Origin: CAYHWW01 sp964360145
Lineage (GTDB): Bacteria; Bdellovibrionota; UBA1018; CAYHWW01
Assembly (NCBI GenBank): GCA_964360145.1
Contig: CAYHWW010000118.1
Location: forward strand, 1 to 10,597
Reading direction: 5' to 3'
Length of the DNA stretch: 10,597 bases
The notes under the pieces were generated by a model. The model did no database searches, had not been told where the DNA came from, and worked only from the letters and a program-made list of their open reading frames with translations. Of the stretch, positions 7,080-10,597 are shown in pieces (the first letter of the stretch is position 1; the number at the start of each line of letters is the position of its first letter). A program made the translations under genes and the position numbers.

Positions 7080-8499
7080 AAATCCAAAATCCGTGAAAGC
7101 GACGGCAGGTTGCTCGACGGGGTTGAATACTGGCGCTCCCGCGCCATGAGCCCGTCGATAAGGGCAATGTCACGAGTGGCCTCGCTCATGAGAGGCTGGT
7201 CATGCTGAACCAGCTCTTCAATTTCCGCCCTGCTGCGCTCAAGACCTGCGCGAATTGCAGATAGGTTAGCACCGGCTTGATAAGCGCTTTGTGCCGTCTC
7301 TCTCAGCTCGATCCACCTCAGGCCCAGCGGCTGTCTTTCTGCTCCCTCTGGAAGCGCCCGGGCCGTAATGGAGTCCCGTTCGGCCTTCAGAACTTTGCGC
7401 ACCGTATTGGTGTCGCGGATGCGACCACACAGCAGCCCCGCCTCTCGCTGCGAGTACAAGTGAGNNNNNNNNNNNNNNNNNNNNNNNNNNNNNNNNNNNN
7501 NNNNNNNNNNNNNNNNNNNNNNNNNNNNNNNNNNNNNNNNNNNNNNNNNNNNNNNNNNNNNNNNGTGTCGCGGATGCGACCACACAGCAGCCCCGCCTCT
7601 CGCTGCGAGTACAAGTGAGCCAGCGCTGGTGGCCCAACCGAACCCAAGAGGGAAGTGAAATGGGTGGCCTGACTGAGTTGATGAGGTAGATCTGAGTCAC
7701 GGGCCGTGAATGCATGCTCGCACACGCCCGGGCAATCCACCGCGGCCACCGCGTTATCAAGCGCCCAATAGAAGTTGAAGCCCCAATAGCTGTTCGGAAA
7801 GCAGGCCGCGGAAATGAGGTAAATGCGATCTTCAAAAATCGAGTTGCGGCATCCCCTGTCCGCTCGATTCTGGGTCGCCTCGTGCCAGCTGGAGGTGCTC
7901 GAGGCGGTGGAGTGCAAAGCCTCGTGGAAGAGATCCGCGGCGAAGGCCACGTCCCTCCTCCATGCAACGCTTGAAAGCGCACGCATCGAAAGATTGATGT
8001 TGTACTGCTGGTCGTAGCCGGAGTTGATGCCCACAAGGGGAGCGATGAAGAGGTTGCCTCCGCGTACCACCTCATTGGAGGCCATGGTGCTCTGGTCGAT
8101 GTCGGATCCGCAGTTAATGCGGGTGCGGCGCAGGATTGAAATGACGTCAGCCGCCACGGTGAGGCCCATGGTCTTTTCACAGCGGTAGGCCTGAGTCATG
8201 GCCAGGGCCAAGGCCCGTGCGATACGTTCATTGACAGAGCCTGTGAGGTCACCTTCACTGCAATTTCGGGCAATGACTGTTCCCATCGCCGTGACGTAGT
8301 CGCCCTCTTCCGCTTGACGAAGACTTGTTTCGCCCACGGCATCCACGGCGCGAACCCATTGCCCGATTCTCGATAAATCATTCAGGGGCGGTGGCTCGTG
8401 GGTCGGAATCGATGTCGCGAAGTTTCCGGCATGGGCCACGCTGGAAAGGAGCAGCAGAAAAAGCGCACAAGAAGGTCTTATCCCCACATACGGTGTCAC
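7067..8499 (-). CDS. Secreted putative HExxH zinc metalloprotease (split by assembly gap)
   Basis: Unrecognised family. An export signal (about 1-24, hydrophobic ALFLLLL, then SSVAHA before GN) is followed by a domain with FHEALHS. HEALH at residues 192-196 (7926-7912) is a classic zinc site with Glu193 as base. Candidates for the third ligand are His206 (WHEAT) and Glu223 (IFEDRIYLISAAC). Eight cysteines outside the signal (about 79, 107, 130, 217, 233, 256, 260, 306) would allow four disulfides, fitting an exported protein. The C-terminal 110 residues look helical and charged. The raw sequence is interrupted by 100 Ns. Removing one 55-bp flank and the Ns (155 bp) gives one open frame of about 425 codons. 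The start is uncertain: GTG 8499 with AGAGG 4 nt upstream, or GTG 8487 with GGTGA 8 nt upstream. TTG 8547 lies in the csp terminator tail and is unlikely. Protease activity is inferred only from the motif. Confidence 0.7.
7410..7464. repeat. Left copy of the 55-bp overlap at the gap
   Basis: These 55 bases are identical to 7565-7619 and end exactly at the N run. In the coding frame of the metalloprotease they encode HLYSQREAGLLCGRIRD and then continue into TNTVRKVLK. The repeat is best read as two contig ends that share the same bases, not a genuine duplication. Confidence 0.9.
7465..7564. other. Assembly gap, exactly 100 N
   Basis: A run of exactly 100 unknown bases, the conventional size for a scaffold gap of unknown length. 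It falls inside the metalloprotease gene. Since both flanks carry the same 55 bases, the true gap length is probably negative (contigs overlap by 55 bp). Confidence 0.97.
7565..7619. repeat. Right copy of the 55-bp overlap at the gap
   Basis: Identical to 7410-7464 and starting exactly at the end of the N run. In the upstream part of the gene it encodes the same residues, HLYSQREAGLLCGRIRD, after GPPALA. Joining the two copies keeps the frame. Confidence 0.9.
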
Positions 8500-8548
8500 C
8501 CGGCCTCTAATGCCATCAATAAGCCGTTGAGTCACTACGCCGTCCAAT

Positions 8549-8582
8549 AAAAAACGGGGCGCTCCACTGAAGGGGCGCCCCG
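8549..8582 (-). terminator. Intrinsic terminator of csp
   Basis: On the minus strand CGGGGCGC (8582-8575) pairs perfectly with GCGCCCCG (8562-8555), with CC/GG able to extend the stem past one mismatch around the loop TTCAGT. Six Ts follow (8554-8549). It begins about 30 bp after the csp stop. This is a strong Rho-independent terminator and it isolates csp from the metalloprotease gene downstream. Confidence 0.9.
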
Positions 8583-8611
8583 CTCACTATCCTGAAAAAT
8601 GTATTTTGAGA

Positions 8612-8818
8612 TCAGTTGTCTGACTTGGTGACGTTGCGGGCCTGGGGACCCTTGTCGCTATCATAGAGATCAAACTCGACCTCTTGACCCTCACGCAACG
8701 TCTTAAACCCATCGCCTTGTATGGCGGTGTAATGAACGAATACATCCGTTCCCTCATCCCGCTGGATGAACCCAAAGCCCTTGGCGTCATTGAACCACTT
8801 AACTTTCCCTAATGCCAT
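8612..8818 (-). CDS. Cold-shock domain protein (CspA family)
   Basis: Small single-domain nucleic-acid-binding protein of 68 residues, the standard CspA length. It binds single-stranded RNA or DNA and typically acts as an RNA chaperone or antiterminator. The RNP1 motif KGFGFI and RNP2 motif VFVHYTAI are intact, with the family start GKVKWFNDAKGFGF and end KGPQARNVT. A longer frame runs from 8884, but ATG 8818 is chosen because it opens the canonical MALGKVKWF start and has GGAGGA (8834-8829) 10 nt upstream. It follows ftsB on the same strand by 49 bp, with a terminator-like hairpin between, and is closed by a strong terminator. Whether it is cold-induced or constitutive cannot be read from sequence, and the untranslated leader is short if the promoter is local. 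Confidence 0.96.
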   Translation of the reverse strand: MALGKVKWFNDAKGFGFIQRDEGTDVFVHYTAIQGDGFKTLREGQEVEFDLYDSDKGPQARNVTKSDN

Positions 8819-8828
8819 AATGCGCATT

Positions 8829-8834
8829 TCCTCC
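8829..8834 (-). promoter_or_regulatory. Strong ribosome binding site of csp
   Basis: GGAGGA, 10 nt before ATG 8818 and only 3 nt before the in-frame ATG at 8827-8825. The spacing decides for ATG 8818. It is the strongest Shine-Dalgarno match in the window, consistent with high csp expression. Confidence 0.75.
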
Positions 8835-8842
8835 ATAACTAA

Positions 8843-8871
8843 AAAGTGAACAAAAAATCGCAGTGTGTCAA
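8843..8871 (-). promoter_or_regulatory. Possible csp promoter (-35 only)
   Basis: A perfect TTGACA lies at 8871-8866 on the minus strand, overlapping the ftsB stop codon and the loop of the terminator hairpin. At 17 bp spacing the -10 region reads CACTTT, which is poor. The -35 match could be chance, or csp may use another sigma factor or read-through. Confidence 0.25.
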
Positions 8872-8878
8872 TCTGCGA
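8852..8878 (-). terminator. Intrinsic terminator at the end of eno-ftsB, ahead of csp
   Basis: On the minus strand TCGCAG (8878-8873) pairs perfectly with CTGCGA (8863-8858) across a 9-nt loop, followed by six Ts (8857-8852). The left arm lies in the last codons of the ftsB-like gene and its TGA is in the loop. A 6-bp stem with a large loop suggests partial termination, which would let some eno-ftsB transcripts reach csp. Confidence 0.6.
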
Positions 8879-9155
8879 ACTCAAATACTATTTCCCCTTC
8901 GCGCACGTACCCCAACGTATCGCGCACGACGATTTCCTGGACGACGCGGCTCTTTTCTAGATCGCGCAACATGCCCTTCTGACGACCGCCTTCTTGAGCG
9001 AGCTCCCCGACGCGCACCTCCATGCGACTCACGGCGAGTCTCAAGCGATATGCCTGTGCAATCCCACTGTTACCGAGAATGCCGGAAATAGACACCACCC
9101 AGAGTGCGAAGGCGGCGAAAAGGATCTTTCTGTAGCGGTCAGCTTTTGAGGACAC
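8868..9155 (-). CDS. ftsB: FtsB/DivIC-like septum formation protein
   Basis: Small bitopic membrane protein of 95 residues. A short cytoplasmic start (SSKADRYRK) leads into one membrane helix (about 10-30, ILFAAFALWVVSISGIL), then a periplasmic coiled coil (about 35-72, rich in R, E, L and V). It ends with RDTLGYVREGEIVFEF, matching the family pattern of a short R-x2-L-x4-PGE-type tail. FtsB forms a complex with FtsL and FtsQ at the division septum. It begins with GTG at 9155, 17 bp inside the end of eno in another frame, without a clear ribosome site. Eno followed by ftsB is a conserved order in many Proteobacteria, which supports the call. Sequence similarity in this family is low, so the exact name rests on architecture and synteny. 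Confidence 0.82.
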   Translation of the reverse strand: MSSKADRYRKILFAAFALWVVSISGILGNSGIAQAYRLRLAVSRMEVRVGELAQEGGRQKGMLRDLEKSRVVQEIVVRDTLGYVREGEIVFEFAD

Positions 9156-10458
9156 CAGAGAATGATTTTAAACCGAGGTACTTCGCCTGTGAACCCAGCT
9201 CCTCTTCAATGCGCAGGAGCTGGTTATATTTTGCCGTGCGATCCGACCGGGAAAGAGACCCCGTCTTGATCTGGCCGCTGCCCGTGCCCACCGCCAAGTC
9301 GGCAAGAAATGCATCCTCGGTCTCGCCACTGCGATGGCTGACAACCGTGGTGAATCCCGCGTCCATGGCCATGCGCATGGCCCGCAGGGTCTCCGTCACG
9401 GTGCCGATCTGATTCAACTTGATCAAAATGGAGTTGGCAGCCTTGGTGGCGATGCCCTCTTTCAAGATGGCGGGGTTTGTGACGAAGATGTCGTCCCCCA
9501 CCAGCTGGCAACGCACGCCGATTTTAGCGGTGAGCGCCTTCCACCCGTCCCAGTCTTTTTCAGACAAGCCATCTTCGATGCTGATGACAGGGTACTCGGT
9601 GATGAGGCTCTCATAGTAACTGATCATCTCAGTGGGGGTGCGGGCGCGGCCCTCGAATTGATAACGCCCCTCATCGAAGAACTCCGATGCCGCCGCATCG
9701 AGAGCGAGGAAAATATCTTTACCCAGTTTATAGCCCGCGGACTCCACGGCCTGCACGATGAACTCGAAGGCCTGCTCGTGCTTGTTTTCATAATCATCGA
9801 GGTTGGGCGCAAAGCCCCCCTCATCCCCCACGGTGGTGGCGAGGTGTTCGCCGGAGAGCACCACCTTCAGATGATGGAAGATTTCAGCGCCCATGCGCAG
9901 GGCCTCGCGGAAGGATGGCGCGCCGGCGGGCACCACCATGAACTCTTGGAAGTCGAGGCCGTTGAGGGCGTGGGCGCCACCGTTGAAAATGTTCATCAAG
10001 GGCACGGGCAGAATGCCGATGACCGCGGGCTGATAGATCTCAGCAATCCACCGATAGAGAGGCAGCTTGCGGCTCTGAGCCGCGGCGCGACAGAAGGCCA
10101 TGGAGCAGCCCAGGAGGGCGTTGGCCCCCATGGTGCTCTTATTGGGGGTGCCATCGAGGTTCAAGAGCAGCTCGTCGAACTCCAACTGAGAACCGATGGT
10201 CATGCCCTGGATGCGGCTGGCGATGGGGCCGTTGACGGCGCCCACTGCCTTGGTGACGCCCTTGCCGAGATAGCGACTGCGGTCGCCGTCCCGCAGCTCA
10301 AGGGCCTCCCGAGAGCCCGTGCTGGCGCCACTGGGCACAGCGGCGCGACCAAAAGCCCCGTCTTTCAACGTGAGGTCCACTTCCACCGTGGGATTGCCAC
10401 GGGAGTCGAGCACTTCACGGGCGTGGATTGTTGCGATGGTGAAGGAGTTTTGGGCCAT
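9139..10458 (-). CDS. eno: Enolase (phosphopyruvate hydratase)
   Basis: Converts 2-phosphoglycerate to phosphoenolpyruvate in glycolysis, next after GpmI; also often part of the RNA degradosome in Proteobacteria. It has 439 residues, close to the usual 430. The start AREVLDSRGNPTVEVD (13-28) and substrate-loop VPSGASTGSREALELRD (41-57) are intact. Active-site elements are His163 (NGGAHA), Glu213 (GDEGGF), metal ligands Asp254 (LALDAAASEF), Glu295 (SIEDGL) and Asp322/323 (GDDIFVTN), Lys347 (ILIKLNQIGTVTET) and His375 (SHRSGETED). NGGAHALNG has Leu where Asn or Asp is common, a minor change. ATG 10458 fits the family N-terminus, but no Shine-Dalgarno is visible. It heads an eno-ftsB unit; the two genes overlap by 17 bp. 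Confidence 0.98.
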   Translation of the reverse strand: MAQNSFTIATIHAREVLDSRGNPTVEVDLTLKDGAFGRAAVPSGASTGSREALELRDGDRSRYLGKGVTKAVGAVNGPIASRIQGMTIGSQLEFDELLLNLDGTPNKSTMGANALLGCSMAFCRAAAQSRKLPLYRWIAEIYQPAVIGILPVPLMNIFNGGAHALNGLDFQEFMVVPAGAPSFREALRMGAEIFHHLKVVLSGEHLATTVGDEGGFAPNLDDYENKHEQAFEFIVQAVESAGYKLGKDIFLALDAAASEFFDEGRYQFEGRARTPTEMISYYESLITEYPVISIEDGLSEKDWDGWKALTAKIGVRCQLVGDDIFVTNPAILKEGIATKAANSILIKLNQIGTVTETLRAMRMAMDAGFTTVVSHRSGETEDAFLADLAVGTGSGQIKTGSLSRSDRTAKYNQLLRIEEELGSQAKYLGLKSFSGVLKS

Positions 10459-10497
10459 GGCTTATGGCTAGCGAGGCTGCCGCGATCTGGCAAGTAG

Positions 10498-10552
10498 CGT
10501 AGGCTCGGTCTTTTGCCGCATAGCTTCGTTGTCGTCGTCGGCGGCTCCACGC
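10498..10552 (-). repeat. Dispersed 55-bp repeat, copy 2 (upstream of eno)
   Basis: Read on the minus strand this matches bases 1-55 at about 42 of 55 positions. It sits 39 bp upstream of the eno start codon. On the plus strand it begins CGTAGGCTCGGTCTTTT and ends GGCTCCACGC, with GGCTC near both ends. The short pair CGG/CCG around TCTTTTG could form a minimal hairpin. Sequence beyond CGTAG is unrelated between the two copies, marking a real boundary on that side. Confidence 0.75.
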
Positions 10553-10554
10553 GG

Positions 10555-10568
10555 CGGGCAGCAGCCCG
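10555..10568. repeat. Small hairpin beside the 55-bp repeat
   Basis: CGGGC-AGCA-GCCCG is a perfect 5-bp inverted repeat with a 4-nt loop, starting 2 bp beyond the repeat. No T tract follows on either strand, so it is not an obvious terminator. The remainder of the right-hand non-coding end, 10459-10497 and 10569-10597, shows no feature I can support; no clear eno promoter is visible. Confidence 0.3.
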
Positions 10569-10597
10569 TGTATGGACCCACCCTGCGATGCAAGAGA

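Noticed and set aside
7410..7619. Genuine tandem or direct repeat, or a transposon insertion with long target duplication, at the N run
   Set aside because: The copies end exactly at a 100-N block, and collapsing them restores the reading frame. A contig overlap explains this more simply than biology does.
7067..8547. Metalloprotease gene as a frameshifted pseudogene
   Set aside because: The apparent frame change occurs only because of the artificial 155-bp insertion; with it removed the frame is open from signal peptide to stop.
8500..8547. TTG at 8547 as start of the metalloprotease
   Set aside because: It lies directly after the T tract of the csp terminator and would add an unusual 16-residue head before the signal peptide; GTG codons at 8499 and 8487 have plausible ribosome sites.
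9334..10497. A 387-codon open frame on the plus strand covering most of eno
   Set aside because: It lies antisense to a fully conserved enolase, has a biased G/H/D/A-rich composition and no recognisable domain. Such long antisense frames are common in GC-rich genes.
10365..10550. Small 61-codon minus-strand gene ahead of eno
   Set aside because: It overlaps the eno start in another frame and consists partly of the dispersed repeat; no ribosome site or family resemblance.

Overview
The window carries seven protein genes from a Gram-negative bacterium of moderately high GC content. The Gram-negative call rests on an RND inner-membrane pump, a TolC-type outer-membrane channel and an FtsB-type division protein. 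The eno-ftsB pairing is common in Proteobacteria. A secreted HExxH protein with no recognised family would suit a Bdellovibrionota- or deltaproteobacteria-like genome, but that placement is weak inference. The 100-N gap shows a draft, scaffolded assembly.

Layout. (1) 51-4411, minus strand: a two-gene efflux operon, a TolC-family channel followed by an RND permease, with stop and start codons overlapping. No membrane fusion protein is present in the window. (2) 4412-4473: a 62-bp divergent intergenic region. (3) 4474-7064, plus strand: gpmI (cofactor-independent phosphoglycerate mutase) and pfkA (ATP-type 6-phosphofructokinase), overlapping by 4 bp. (4) 7067-8499, minus strand: a secreted putative zinc metalloprotease, cut by a run of exactly 100 Ns. 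An identical 55-bp sequence lies on both sides of the Ns. Collapsing the two copies and the Ns restores one uninterrupted reading frame, so the interruption is an assembly artefact and not a broken gene. (5) 8612-10458, minus strand: eno, an ftsB/divIC-like gene, then a cold-shock protein gene. A modest intrinsic terminator sits between ftsB and csp, and a strong one follows csp. (6) The two ends of the window carry diverged copies of one 55-bp sequence in opposite orientation, at 1-55 and 10498-10552. This looks like a dispersed intergenic repeat.

Functionally, pfkA, gpmI and eno supply three glycolytic steps from two nearby transcription units. The efflux pair exports toxic compounds, and the FtsB-like protein acts in cell division. 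The cold-shock protein is a small RNA/DNA-binding protein, and the putative protease acts outside the cytoplasm. I found no tRNA, rRNA, CRISPR array, insertion sequence or phage gene. No clear new multi-gene system is visible. The points most worth a second look are the inverted 55-bp repeat, the uncharacterised HExxH protein, and the terminator placed just ahead of csp.
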